64,000 nucleotides of DNA, taken from Oscillospiraceae bacterium. GTDB lineage: Bacteria; Bacillota; Clostridia; Oscillospirales; Oscillospiraceae. The stretch is taken from assembly GCA_910575695.1 (NCBI GenBank), contig CAJTGJ010000009.1, positions 59,360 to 123,359 on the forward strand, read 5' to 3'. Positions 35,768 to 44,593 of the stretch are shown piece by piece; the stretch's first letter is position 1, and each line of letters opens with the position of its first letter. A model generated the notes under the pieces. It had not been told where the DNA came from. It worked only from the letters and a program-made list of their open reading frames with translations, and searched no databases. The position numbers and the translations under genes were made by a program.

Positions 35768-38662
35768 ATGAGCGGAAATCAGGATTTTGTCATTGGGAGC
35801 GGATTTTGGTACAACGGCGTTTTGCAGGAATACAAAGGGCCCGGCGGGGATGTGACCATTCCAGAAAGCGTCACCAAGATTGGCAAAGATGCCTTCTGTG
35901 GCTGCAAGAGCCTGACTAGCGTGACTATCCCGGCGGGCGTCACGAGAATCGAGGACGAGGCCTTCGTGGGCTGCAAGGGACTGACCAGTGTGACCATTTC
36001 GGAAAGCGTCACAGAAATCTGTGATGGGGTATTCTTGGGCTGCGCGAGTCTGACCAGCGTGACCATCCCGGCAGGCGTTACCGAGATTGGCTGCGATGCC
36101 TTCAAGGGTTGCGAGAAACTGATGGAAATTCTGGTTGACGAAGGAAATTCTGTATATCGCGATATAGATGGAATCCTGTTTAAGGGGGATGTATTGATCT
36201 GCTGTCCTGGGGGCAAAGAAGGGGATATGACGATTCCAGAGGATGTCACGGAAATCGGGGATGAGGCCTTCGAGGGCTGCAAGAAACTGACCAGTGTGAC
36301 CATCCCGGCAGGCGTTACCGAGATTGGCTACAATGCCTTCAAGGGTTGCAAGAAACTGACGGAACTGCTGGTCAGCAAAGGAAATTCTGTGTATCGCACG
36401 GTCGATGGAATCCTATTTAAGGGGGACGTATTGATCTGCTGCCCCGAGGGCAAGGAAGGGGATGTGACAATTCCGGAGGGCGTTACGAGAATTGAGGACT
36501 GGGCCTTCATGGGCTGCAACAACCTGACCAACGTGACCATCCCGGAGGGCGTCACGGAAATCGGGTGTGGGGCCTTCTCTGACTGCAAGAAACTGACCAG
36601 AGTAGCCCTTCCCCGCAGCATCCGCAAGATCGAGGTCAGTTACCCGGGCGAGAAGCTCTATAAAACCATGCCCGACATGCCGGAAGGGCTGTTCCAGACG
36701 GCGGACAAGCTGAACGCGGACTTTGTAACGATGATCGACGGGGCCTGGCGGAAACAGATGACCCCCAAGGACTGGGCGGGGCTGTATCTCTTCCAGACGG
36801 CCAAAAACTTTCAGGAGCTGTGCAAAAGCCGCATGGAGAAGGTTCCCGCGGACGAGTGCCTGTCCGCCATGCTGGAGCTGCTGGCAGACTGCAAGAAGGG
36901 CAGTGTCTACGTCCAGGCGGCAAATTTTGTGGTGGAGCATATGAAAGAAATTTCGCCCGAGCACGTCCAGGCACTGTATAAGATGGCGGCGGCGAAAAAG
37001 AGCTTCCAGAAGGCGGCGGACATCCTCAAGCCGCTGGTTTCCACCAAACAGAAAAAAGCCGCCGAACCCGACGGCCCCTTTGCCTTCCTGGAGGACGCCT
37101 TCCAGGAGGAACAGCTCCTGAAGCACTACAAGGAGCATAAGGGCGTTCTGGCGCGGTTGGGCGAGGTTCTGCTGGCGGACGGTTCCGGCCAAAAAGCCCC
37201 AAAGCTGGCGGTACTGGCGGCGGTGATGCCCTACGCAGAGCAGTACCAACGCCCTGCCCACATCAGCACCTATAAAAAAGATTACATCCAGGTGAACCTT
37301 GTAAAGGAAGCGGACCGGGCGGCAGAGCTGCTGGACCGGGAGTCCCTGCTGGGCCTGCTGGACCAACTGCTCAAGTACCACGTTTCCTGGTACATCCCCT
37401 ACTGCCGCTACGCCGATGGGAAACGCATCGTCTCCCTGAACAGCCAGATGCAGGACTGGGCCGACTGGTACAGGTACGGCGTAACGGGCCGGAACAACAT
37501 TATCACGGCGCGGGGCGCGATGCTGCTCAGTGACACCCGGGAGGCTATGCTGTATCTGGACAAGGTCGAGACCTCGAGAGGCACGGCTTTGGACGAGTAC
37601 GCCAAGCTCCGGGGCACCAAGGCGGACACACTCCGGGATACGGTGCTTGCCGATTTCGGCCTGGACGAGAAGGGAGAGAAGGTTTACGACCTGGGGGGCA
37701 ATACCATCACCGTTACCCTGGCGCTGGACTTGGCCCTGCGCATTTTTGACGAAAATGCCGGGAAGGCAGTGAAGTCCATCCCCAAAAAGGGGGCCGACCC
37801 GAAAAAGTACGAGGCCGCCAAAGCCGATTTCGCGGAAATAAAGAAGAACGTCAAGAAGGTGGTCAAGGCCCGGTGCGACCGGCTGTTCCAGGACTTTCTG
37901 AGCGGCGCCGAATATCCGGCCAAGAAATGGCGGGCGTCCTACTTTGGAGAAAACCCGGTCCTGCGGCAGGTGGCCAGCCTGCTGGTCTGGAGCCAGGACG
38001 GCCAGACCTTTACCCTCCGGGACGGAGCGGCTATCGACAGCGGCGAACAGCCCTACACCATCAGCGACAAGCCCATCCAGATGGCCCACCCCATGGAGAT
38101 GAGGTCGGGAGACGTGTTGGCGTGGCAGAAGTATTTCAACGACCACGGCATCAAGCAGCCCTTCGCCCAAGTCTGGGAACCGGTGGTCCGCGAGAGCGCC
38201 ATCCGGCCCAATATGTACCAGGATGCTGAGCTTCCCCTCTATCGGTTCAAAGGCAAGGAGAAGCACGGAATCTCATTCAGCTACGATTATTCTCTCAGCA
38301 TATTATACATCTCTTTTGCCGACTGTGACTTGGAATTGGATGACAGCGGTCTTAATCTGCGCCACAATCTTGACCTGGACGGGCTGGTCACGTTGGGCAA
38401 GTTCACCTTTGAGAAATACACCCGTCAGGTGAACCACATCGTGGCTCTGCTGGACCAGTGGACCATCATCGGGCGGATCATGCGGGACGACGCCTCTGTC
38501 GTGGCCACGCTGGACAGCGCCACCCTGGCCCAGGTGATGCAGTATCTGAATCTGGCCATTGACAACGGCAAGACCAACGTCACCGCTGAATTGCTGAACT
38601 ACAAGAACGAGCGCTTCCCCGACTTCGATCCCCTGGCGGAATTCACCTTGGAGGATTTGTAA
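35768..38662 (+). CDS. LRR_5 repeat protein fused to DUF4132
   Basis: 964 aa, ATG behind AAAGGAGA. Residues 1-300 are LRR_5/BspA-type repeats beginning with the shared leader QDFVIGSGFWYNGVLQEYKG, including two long repeats with SVYR..DGILFKGDVLICCP. The rest, mostly helical, ends in a DUF4132-like domain (RDGAAIDSGEQPYTISDKPI, MRSGDVLAWQKYF, QVWEPVVRES). E. coli YehI has DUF4132 with a WGR domain near MoxR and VWA genes; here LRRs replace WGR. It diverges from the AAA+/VWA operon and likely works with it. No signal peptide. Confidence 0.78.
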   Translation: MSGNQDFVIGSGFWYNGVLQEYKGPGGDVTIPESVTKIGKDAFCGCKSLTSVTIPAGVTRIEDEAFVGCKGLTSVTISESVTEICDGVFLGCASLTSVTIPAGVTEIGCDAFKGCEKLMEILVDEGNSVYRDIDGILFKGDVLICCPGGKEGDMTIPEDVTEIGDEAFEGCKKLTSVTIPAGVTEIGYNAFKGCKKLTELLVSKGNSVYRTVDGILFKGDVLICCPEGKEGDVTIPEGVTRIEDWAFMGCNNLTNVTIPEGVTEIGCGAFSDCKKLTRVALPRSIRKIEVSYPGEKLYKTMPDMPEGLFQTADKLNADFVTMIDGAWRKQMTPKDWAGLYLFQTAKNFQELCKSRMEKVPADECLSAMLELLADCKKGSVYVQAANFVVEHMKEISPEHVQALYKMAAAKKSFQKAADILKPLVSTKQKKAAEPDGPFAFLEDAFQEEQLLKHYKEHKGVLARLGEVLLADGSGQKAPKLAVLAAVMPYAEQYQRPAHISTYKKDYIQVNLVKEADRAAELLDRESLLGLLDQLLKYHVSWYIPYCRYADGKRIVSLNSQMQDWADWYRYGVTGRNNIITARGAMLLSDTREAMLYLDKVETSRGTALDEYAKLRGTKADTLRDTVLADFGLDEKGEKVYDLGGNTITVTLALDLALRIFDENAGKAVKSIPKKGADPKKYEAAKADFAEIKKNVKKVVKARCDRLFQDFLSGAEYPAKKWRASYFGENPVLRQVASLLVWSQDGQTFTLRDGAAIDSGEQPYTISDKPIQMAHPMEMRSGDVLAWQKYFNDHGIKQPFAQVWEPVVRESAIRPNMYQDAELPLYRFKGKEKHGISFSYDYSLSILYISFADCDLELDDSGLNLRHNLDLDGLVTLGKFTFEKYTRQVNHIVALLDQWTIIGRIMRDDASVVATLDSATLAQVMQYLNLAIDNGKTNVTAELLNYKNERFPDFDPLAEFTLEDL

Positions 38663-38784
38663 CGTTTTGTCTGCGGCTTAGCAGCGGTAAGCAATGGCTC
38701 GGTATATACCGGCCCGTGCTTGTTGGTGGCTGACTGAGTCTCGCCTTCGGCTCGGCCGGCGCTCAGCGCCCCCCAAAAAACTGT

Positions 38785-38813
38785 AAAACCGGGCGCTGGT
38801 GCGCCCGGTTTTT
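38785..38813 (+). terminator. Terminator after the LRR-DUF4132 gene
   Basis: Perfect 12-bp stem aaaaccgggcgc / gcgcccggtttt with a TGGT loop and flanking A and T runs, so it can act in both directions. Confidence 0.8.
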
Positions 38814-38855
38814 AAGCCGCCTTCGGCGTCTGCTGCCCCTGTGGGGGACATAAGA

Positions 38856-39105
38856 TCACCGCTCCTCCTGGTGCTGATCCCGCCGCACATCCTGCTCTGG
38901 ATATACCTTCTTATTCTCAGCCAGTAATGTGGTGTACTCCTGCTTTAGTGATTGTATGGACAACAGTTTCTAATACTGAGCATAAACCTCGCGGGTTTTA
39001 CCGTAGGCCCCAATGTCGATGATTTCCAGAATGTACGCCTGATCCTCCAACGCGGGGAAGTCATTCACCCGTTTTCCCAGGCGGCGGTCGGAGAGATGGA
39101 TCAGT
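38856..39105 (-). pseudogene. Coding-like fragments, possibly relaxase tail
   Basis: Minus-strand reading gives LGKRVNDFPALEDQAYILEI then a stop (38970), and in an adjacent stretch SLKQEYTTLLAENKKVYPEQ to a stop at 38856. The latter resembles the end of MobA/MobL-type relaxases. No start is kept. Part of the decayed 38.7-40.3 kb stretch. Confidence 0.3.
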
Positions 39106-39127
39106 TAGTTTCACAGTGGATCCCTCC

Positions 39128-39306
39128 TCAGCGCCCGTACCGCCGGACAATTTCTTTCAGCTCATCAGCGTCTGCCCGACGAATCTCGTCCGCGTCCAAG
39201 ATCAACCCCCCAGGCCAGAGAAAGCCCCGGCATAGGCCTCGTCCAATAGCTCCTGCCGCAGGGTATCGGTGCTGTCGTCGCCGCCAAATATATACTTGTT
39301 ATACAT
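39128..39306 (-). pseudogene. Small unknown gene with one frameshift
   Basis: MYNKYIFGGDDSTDTLRQEL ... FSGLGG then a stop; skipping one base at a run of six C (39206-39211) continues LILDADEIRRADADELKEIV and ends RRYGR at 39128. About 59 aa if repaired. Not recognised. Confidence 0.4.
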
Positions 39307-39345
39307 AAAAATCCCTTCGTTTCTGCTTTCTTTGCTCAAGCGCCG

Positions 39346-39560
39346 TTATCTTGCCGTCGTTTCGAATTTGATGCTGTTCTCTTTCGCGTACTGCTCCGCA
39401 AAGTTCCCGGCGGGGGTGTGGATGGTCAGGCTCTCACATCCCATAAAGAGACTCCCTCTCCAATCTTCTTGACGCCCTCCAGGATGGTCACATCGCTTTC
39501 GTAAACGTTGTTGCGCTTCAAAACGTCACCGCCGATGACAAAATCCTGATCGTTTTCCAT
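39346..39560 (-). pseudogene. Short BspA-like LRR remnant
   Basis: Begins MENDQDFVIGGDVLKRNNVY with a good AGGAGG, gives one repeat (VTILEGVKKIGEG), then shifts into CESLTIHTPAGNFAEQYAKE, the typical end of such repeats, and stops at 39346. Most repeats are deleted. Fourth LRR relative in this cargo. 39561-39792 is AT-rich with no gene. Confidence 0.55.
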
Positions 39561-39792
39561 TACAAATTCCTCCTGAATCGATTATTTATGCGGACTGCTC
39601 TGTGTATTCTGACATTATATCAAATTCAAATCTCAAAAACCATAAGCAGTCGGCATAGTTGCAAATTTTTGTTTCAGATGGCAGAATACATTAAAAATAT
39701 TTTTGAGGTATATTTAAATAGATCCGCAGACCTGACCCATGTGACCATCCTGTGAAACGGAAAACATCAAAATATAAAAGGAGAAATCAATC

Positions 39793-39963
39793 ATGAATCA
39801 GTCCAATTCCAGCAAAAAAGACTATGCCGTTATAGCAAATCGTATTGCCGCTGTGCTGTGTGAAGCCCCTATGACCGCGGCGGAGATCAATACTGTGCTG
39901 GGTAAGGAGTACACGCTGCTGCAAATCGCCCAACGCAGTCAAGTTCATCTCTGGCGCATTTGA
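39793..39963 (+). CDS. Small unknown protein
   Basis: 56 aa, ATG behind AAAGGAGAA. Sequence includes YAVIANRIAAVLCEAPMTAA and EINTVLGKEY, like the start of an HTH-type protein; it may be a truncated N-terminus. On the opposite strand at 39964-40095 a coding-like fragment (VKYQVERGLDVAIGEYAPGR) has no intact frame. Confidence 0.4.
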   Translation: MNQSNSSKKDYAVIANRIAAVLCEAPMTAAEINTVLGKEYTLLQIAQRSQVHLWRI

Positions 39964-40124
39964 TACGTTGTTTTATCGACAACAATTGTCCTGCCCGGCG
40001 CATATTCCCCGATCGCAACATCTAAGCCGCGTTCAACCTGATATTTCACCTTTCCGTATCTATGTTGAACTCGCAGGAAATGAGCTTACTCATAGGCTTA
40101 TACCTCCATATTGTTAAGAAAATA

Positions 40125-40161
40125 GCCCGTCTGAATCCCTGTTAGGAATCAGGCGGGCTTT
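40125..40161 (+). terminator. Terminator-like hairpin
   Basis: Stem gcccgtctgaatcc / ggaatcaggcgggc (two imperfect pairs) followed by TTT. Confidence 0.5.
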
Positions 40162-40310
40162 CGTATGCACCCCAAAACCGTCAGCTAACAGTGATAAGTG
40201 AATTTAGTTCCTTATCACTATAAAGGCAACCCCTGCTGGGTCAGATTATTAATGCCAGGCCCAGCTTGACGGATTGGACGCGGCTACGGAACAGTTGTCA
40301 ACAGTGCTTT

Positions 40311-40382
40311 GGGAGATCCCCTAACTTGTTGTATGCGTCTTGTTGATATAGTTCCTCCCCAAATTTTGGGGAAGGGTGCCCA
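40311..40382 (+). repeat. Dispersed module-boundary repeat, copy C
   Basis: gggagatcccctaacttg, ATGCGTCTTGTTGATATAGT, TCCTCCCC and the near-palindrome CCCCAAATTTTGGGG. With copy B it brackets the 22-kb cargo of element 1. Confidence 0.8.
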
Positions 40383-40411
40383 AAAAACACAGACAGAAAC
40401 AGAGGCCAATT

Positions 40412-40764
40412 ATGCGGATCATTATCGCTCCCACCAGGAAAATGGTGTGGACACGGGCAGCCTCACTGTGGACGGACTACCCGTTTTTCTGGAGCGGACA
40501 GGGCGGCTGTCCGTTATAGATCTGCGTCGGCGGCTCACCCACGCCATCATCTCCCGCGTGGATATCCAGTACCAGTGCATTGCCCCGGGGATGATGGAGA
40601 CGACCCAACTGGACTATCTCCGGGAACGCCTGCGCATCCTGTCCGCCTTCTACGGTTTGCTCCAGCCCTTCGATGGCGTCACCCCTTACCTGCTTGAGAT
40701 TGCTAACCGGGATACTGACAAATCCACTTCCCTTTTCAATCAATATATGCTATACTGTTATTAG
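40412..40764 (+). pseudogene. yaaA: YaaA-like (DUF328) remnant
   Basis: ATG start MRIIIAPTRKM, one frame change, then DTGSLTVDGLPVFLERTG and, after an internal deletion, YQCIAPGMMETTQLDYLRER and RILSAFYGLLQPFDGVTPY. This matches the start and middle of the peroxide-stress protein YaaA, which binds DNA and limits oxidative damage in E. coli. Too short and shifted to work. Confidence 0.6.
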
Positions 40765-40777
40765 GGAGATGAGGTTG

Positions 40778-41293
40778 ATGCAGCCAGTCTATTACGTCAT
40801 TGACACCGCCACTCGTACTCAAGTTCCCGCCACCGTTCGTCCTGCAACACAGAATGATTTCCTTAAGACTGAGGTCGAGCAATGGCAAACAAGTTGGCTG
40901 TCCAAATTCATTCAGGAAGACACTTTAGAGAAGTATGCGCTGGAGATTAGTGGTACGCAGGAACTGATTGGCTTTGGGGCGTACCGTGATGTTCCTGATG
41001 GCATTCTTGTCGCAGTAGAATATATCGAAAGTGCGCCGAATAGCAATCCAACACTGACATGTTCCCGCAAATTCAGAGGTATCGGTGCTGCATTGCTGGC
41101 ATTTGGCATCCAGCTTTCCATTGATTATGGTTATGGCGGTACAATTTATCTGAAAGCAAAAACTTCAAGACTCCGGGAACACTACATCCAGGATTTTGGA
41201 GCTATTCCCTTCAGTCACGTTGATCCGTTCATGCTTCTGATTGATGGAGCTGCAGCAAAAAGTTTGTTTTCAAGATTCTTAGAGGAGGAGTGA
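40778..41293 (+). CDS. GNAT-family N-acetyltransferase
   Basis: 171 aa from MQPVYYVIDTATRT (an ATG 9 bp upstream is an alternative). GNAT fold with the acetyl-CoA loop RKFRGIGAALLAFG (R-x-x-G-x-A type) and a C-terminal YLKAKTSRLREHYIQDFGA motif. Substrate unknown. It is 3 bp upstream of a 68-aa gene, with which it forms a two-gene unit at the right end of element 1. Confidence 0.75.
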   Translation: MQPVYYVIDTATRTQVPATVRPATQNDFLKTEVEQWQTSWLSKFIQEDTLEKYALEISGTQELIGFGAYRDVPDGILVAVEYIESAPNSNPTLTCSRKFRGIGAALLAFGIQLSIDYGYGGTIYLKAKTSRLREHYIQDFGAIPFSHVDPFMLLIDGAAAKSLFSRFLEEE

Positions 41294-41296
41294 ACG

Positions 41297-41503
41297 ATGT
41301 TGGAAGAGAAATATCTAAGATTGGATGACTTAGCCGCACCTGATGGATACGTTGCCCCCTCCACCAGCGAGGATTTAGCCTATATTGCTTATTTTCGTCA
41401 GGCTTGTAAGCGTTATAATATCGACTTCGCCTCTGCGGACCAGGATGAGCGTGATTTTGTAATACGTATGGCCGAGAAAAATTTCGCCCAAAAACGGGCT
41501 TGA
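41297..41503 (+). CDS. Small protein downstream of the acetyltransferase
   Basis: 68 aa, ATG behind GGAGGAG. MLEEKYLRLDDLAAPDGYVA then a helical acidic/basic C-terminus (RDFVIRMAEKNFAQKR). Not recognised. The pair with a GNAT protein recalls acetyltransferase toxin-antitoxin units, but the gene order (toxin first) and lack of an RHH domain argue against a standard one. Confidence 0.55.
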   Translation: MLEEKYLRLDDLAAPDGYVAPSTSEDLAYIAYFRQACKRYNIDFASADQDERDFVIRMAEKNFAQKRA

Positions 41504-41634
41504 CCCATACTGCGACCCATACGCCGAAAGGACCGTATGGAGCCAATGGAACGGGCAGGTTCAGAGAGTATCTGCTATCCCGCCAAAGAGCGCCAAACGG
41601 ACACAAAATGGCCTCTTGAAACCCCCGAGGACAG

Positions 41635-41711
41635 CTGGGGGTCAAGAGGCCGCAGGTTCAAGTCCTGTCACTCGGACCATTTTCTCGATAAAAACCGCTG
41701 ATTTTCAGCGG
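41635..41711 (+). repeat. att site 2 (77-bp direct repeat, between the elements)
   Basis: Identical to 7502-7578; contains only the tRNA-Pro 3' half. An inverted copy of the core (ggcctcttgaaaccccc, 41610-41626) lies just left and pairs with gggggtcaagaggcc (41637-41651), a layout expected for a tyrosine-recombinase core site. Confidence 0.88.
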
Positions 41712-41863
41712 TTTTTATCGTTTTCCAGAACTTTTTATCGCTTTTTATTTTTCGCAGTTGTCGCCCGACCCAGATTTGACCCATACCAGCGAAATTTCAG
41801 GGAGCGCCGGTTTTTTCTTCCGACGCTCCCTGTGTCTATTGCAACTCTACTACTATTCTTTTT

Positions 41864-43024
41864 TCAGATGGCCTGGGCGATGAACCCTCCCATCCGGTCG
41901 GCAGCTTCTCTCTGCATATCCCCGGTGACGTGGGCGTAGGTGTCCAGAGTGAAGCCCGCGCTGTAGTGGCCCAAGATGTTGGACACCGTCTTGACGTCCA
42001 CGCCCTGCTGGATCGCCAAGGTTGCGAACGTATGGCGCAGGCCGTGAAAGGGCAGGTTTTCAGCGATCCCCGCCTTCCTCAGCAGGGTCTTGTGCAGCCG
42101 CCCGATGCAGTCCGGGCCGTACATCCGCCCCGTCACCGGCGAGGGAAACATATAGGGGTTGGACGGATGCTTTTCGTGTTCCTGCACCAGCAGATCCACC
42201 GTTTCCTGCGGCAGACAGATCGTCCGCACCGAGTTGGCGGTTTTCGGCTGGGTGACCCTCACCTCTCCTTTCAACCGTCCCGCCGACTTTGACACCGTCA
42301 GGGTGCGGGCCTCCACGTCAAGGTCAGTCCAGAGGAGCGCCGTCAGCTCACCCCTCCTCAGCCCTGTGGTCAGCTCCAGGTAGAACATGGGCAGGACGCC
42401 GTGCTCCTCCGCCGCACTGAGGTAGGTGCCGATTTGCTCCGCCGGAAGGATCTTCATCTCCTTTTTCTCCTTGGGCGGCAGGCGGCAGCCGATAGCCGGG
42501 TTGAACGGGATGAGCCGCTCCTTCACCGCCTGGTCCAGCGCCGTGCGGAGCATGGCGTGGAGTCCCCTCACTGTCCGAGCACTCAGGCTCCTGTCCTCCA
42601 TCCCCTCGTATTTCTCCACCCTGCCGCTCTTTTTTGTCTTGTTGTAAAATTTCTGAAGATCCAGGGTGGTGAGCTTTTCCAGCTTGATCTTGCCGATGTT
42701 GAGCGCAATATGGTGCTCAATGTAGCTGCGGTAGTATTCCGCTGTGCTGTCCTTGACGGCGGGCTTGCAGTAGTTCTCGTGCCAGAGCCAGCACCACTCC
42801 TCCACCGTGTACTGCCCCGCCTTGGTCACATCGATTTTCCCGTTTTTCTCAATGGCCTGGGCCAGCTTCTCCTTGCACTCTTTCTGCGTCTTGGCCAGGA
42901 CATTTTTATAGATGGCCTTACCCGTCACCGGGTCGCGGCCCGCCGTGTAGCGGCCCTCCCAGCGGCCATCAGGGCGCTTGCGCAGGCTGCCCTCGCCGTT
43001 TGCCCTTTTCTTACCCGTGGTCAT
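41864..43024 (-). CDS. int: Tyrosine recombinase (integrase) of element 2
   Basis: 386 aa, the same length as integrase 1 and very similar. Catalytic residues are kept: TGLRRGELTALLW, HGLRHTFAT, LGHYS, TLDTYAHV (Tyr). It should use the same tRNA-Pro site; one integrase could therefore excise either element or both together. Start overlaps the upstream stop by 4 bp. Confidence 0.93.
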   Translation of the reverse strand: MTTGKKRANGEGSLRKRPDGRWEGRYTAGRDPVTGKAIYKNVLAKTQKECKEKLAQAIEKNGKIDVTKAGQYTVEEWCWLWHENYCKPAVKDSTAEYYRSYIEHHIALNIGKIKLEKLTTLDLQKFYNKTKKSGRVEKYEGMEDRSLSARTVRGLHAMLRTALDQAVKERLIPFNPAIGCRLPPKEKKEMKILPAEQIGTYLSAAEEHGVLPMFYLELTTGLRRGELTALLWTDLDVEARTLTVSKSAGRLKGEVRVTQPKTANSVRTICLPQETVDLLVQEHEKHPSNPYMFPSPVTGRMYGPDCIGRLHKTLLRKAGIAENLPFHGLRHTFATLAIQQGVDVKTVSNILGHYSAGFTLDTYAHVTGDMQREAADRMGGFIAQAI

Positions 43025-43317
43025 TCACCTCCGATTCTGATGTCGCCATCATTGTCATCCATACACTCGGCCATCATCCTGACACCCAATCGGAAACCCA
43101 GGATGAAATTTTCCATGGCAGTGATGCTGTCGATCTCCTGTTGTGATTCGATAAGCTTTGCCAAGACCGCTTGCCCGGTCTCGTCGAGCTGTTCCGTGAG
43201 CTGCTTTTCAAACCGGGCCACACGGTCTGTCGCACGCTTCAGCTCCGAATTGGGCGCCATGTCCTGCGCGTTTGGTGTGATGTTGCCGTAATAGAAATCT
43301 TCCAAAGTATTTCGCAT
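43021..43317 (-). CDS. Small DUF6809-like protein of element 2
   Basis: 98 aa from MRNTLEDFYYGNITPN. Counterpart of 8880-9176, with the conserved ITAMENFILGFRLGVRMMAE end. In element 1 it is 86 bp from xis; here 2.1 kb of cargo separates them. Confidence 0.7.
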   Translation of the reverse strand: MRNTLEDFYYGNITPNAQDMAPNSELKRATDRVARFEKQLTEQLDETGQAVLAKLIESQQEIDSITAMENFILGFRLGVRMMAECMDDNDGDIRIGGE

Positions 43318-43507
43318 GATTCTCGCCTCCTGTAGCAACGCAACATACCACAGGCAGGCGGAAATAGCCATGGCAAACAGGAAGAATTATCAATCCAGAC
43401 ACATCTTTTTTTCTGTGGCGGCTGTCCCTTGATTACTTCCCCGTTTAGCAGTACAATTAGGTTAACGCCTGTTGGCCGGCGCGCCTGAGACACAGGAGGG
43501 GGAAACA

Positions 43508-44515
43508 ATGCAAAACACCAAAAAAGCCCCAAATAAGGGGGTACGGCTCCTGCTGATAGTATTTGGCGGCATCCTCGCGGTGATACTCCTTGCGGCGGCC
43601 GCCTTGTTTGTGATCCCGTTGACGGAGCGGGTAGACGCCGCCCCTGTGGCTGGCTCCGCCGACTGGATGGCAATGCTGCCGGACGATGTGCCCCTGGGCG
43701 AGCTGTCCATCCCCGGCACCCACGATGCGGGGACGCAGTATGTGCAGCTCGGCTTTTTCTCAAAGTGCCAGGCCCGGAGCGTTGGCCAGCAGCTTGAGGA
43801 CGGTTTCCGCTATCTTGATATCCGCCTTGCCGTCAACGGGGACGGGCTCGGCCTGAACCATGGTTTTTGCGAGTGCAGAACCGGCGCCGCGCCCTGGTCT
43901 GACCGGCTCATGCTGGAGGACGTGCTGGAAGACTGCTATGCCTTCCTCTCCGCCCATCCCACCGAGACCGTGATCTTCGCGGTCAAGCAGGAGCACGGGG
44001 ACGAGAGCGTGGCGGAGTTTCAGCGCGTCCTCGACCGCTATATCCAGGAAGATGCCGGGCGCTGGTATCTGGACAGCGAGCTGCCCTCCCTGGGCGAGGC
44101 CCGCGGCAGGCTCGTCCTCCTGCGCCGGTATGATGACGAGGTGGGGCTTGGTAAGAATGCCGGTATCGCGCTCACCTGGCCGAATCAGAACGGCTATGAT
44201 GACCCCGCAAGGGCGTTTTCTTCTGAGAGTTGCTCCGTGGGCAGCCTGACCCTCGCCGTGCAGGATCGGTATGAATATGACGAGGAGGAGAAGTGGGCCG
44301 CGTTCTGCGCCGAGGCGGACAATCCTGACGCGGTGGCGCTGCGGTTCCTCAGCACCAAGGGGCATATGACGTTCGGGCACCCGTATCGCTACGCCAAAGA
44401 ACTCAATCCCCGGCTGCTTGCGCTTTGCGAAAATCAGGATATATCCTTGGGGTGGACGGTGATCGACTTTGGCAATGCCCGGCTTGCCTCGGCGATCTAT
44501 GAGCAGAATTTTTAA
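43508..44515 (+). CDS. Membrane-anchored PI-PLC-like phospholipase
   Basis: 335 aa, ATG behind GGAGGGGGAAA. One N-terminal membrane helix (about 14-38), then a PI-PLC X domain: LSIPGTHDAGTQ (first catalytic His), RYLDIRLAV, LNHGFCEC (second His) and FAVKQEHGD. Bacterial PI-PLCs cleave phosphatidylinositol or GPI anchors. Outside the cell it could act on host lipids. It sits between DUF6809 and xis in the minus-strand recombination module but points the other way, so it is cargo. Confidence 0.8.
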   Translation: MQNTKKAPNKGVRLLLIVFGGILAVILLAAAALFVIPLTERVDAAPVAGSADWMAMLPDDVPLGELSIPGTHDAGTQYVQLGFFSKCQARSVGQQLEDGFRYLDIRLAVNGDGLGLNHGFCECRTGAAPWSDRLMLEDVLEDCYAFLSAHPTETVIFAVKQEHGDESVAEFQRVLDRYIQEDAGRWYLDSELPSLGEARGRLVLLRRYDDEVGLGKNAGIALTWPNQNGYDDPARAFSSESCSVGSLTLAVQDRYEYDEEEKWAAFCAEADNPDAVALRFLSTKGHMTFGHPYRYAKELNPRLLALCENQDISLGWTVIDFGNARLASAIYEQNF

Positions 44516-44544
44516 GCGCTGTGTGATTTTCGGAAAAACCATGC

Positions 44545-44576
44545 GGGCGGCGCTCCGCAGACGCGGAGCGCCGCCC
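44545..44576. terminator. Bidirectional terminator between convergent genes
   Basis: Perfect 14-bp GC-rich stem (44545-44558 with 44563-44576) between the convergent PI-PLC and secreted-protein genes. Confidence 0.65.
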
Positions 44577-44593
44577 CTGTACACCATTGGAGC

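Larger units (their letters stand above)
7502..41634. mobile_element. Element 1: integrative mobilizable element in tRNA-Pro (34,133 bp)
   Basis: Bounded by the 77-bp repeats at 7502 and 41635. Integrase adjoins the left att. Order: integrase, DUF6809-like, excisionase, relaxase, accessory protein, candidate oriT, HTH_36, RdRP-like polymerase and partner, then cargo with a putative defence operon. A relaxase but no coupling protein or secretion genes is visible, hence mobilizable rather than self-conjugative. Confidence 0.85.

Noticed and set aside
35838..36640. CRISPR-like regular repeats
   Set aside because: They are in-frame LRR_5 codon repeats of a protein, without constant repeat and unique spacer structure.
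40309..40430. Boundary repeat as a conserved small peptide (MRLVDIVPP...)
   Set aside because: Copy B has a stop in the same frame and no ribosome site precedes the ATG, so coding is unlikely.
7502..41634. Self-transmissible ICE
   Set aside because: No VirB4, coupling protein or other secretion genes seen in element 1 or in the visible part of element 2.
41635..41711. Second tRNA-Pro at the central att
   Set aside because: Only the 3' half from the anticodon loop on is present; no 5' acceptor or D arm.
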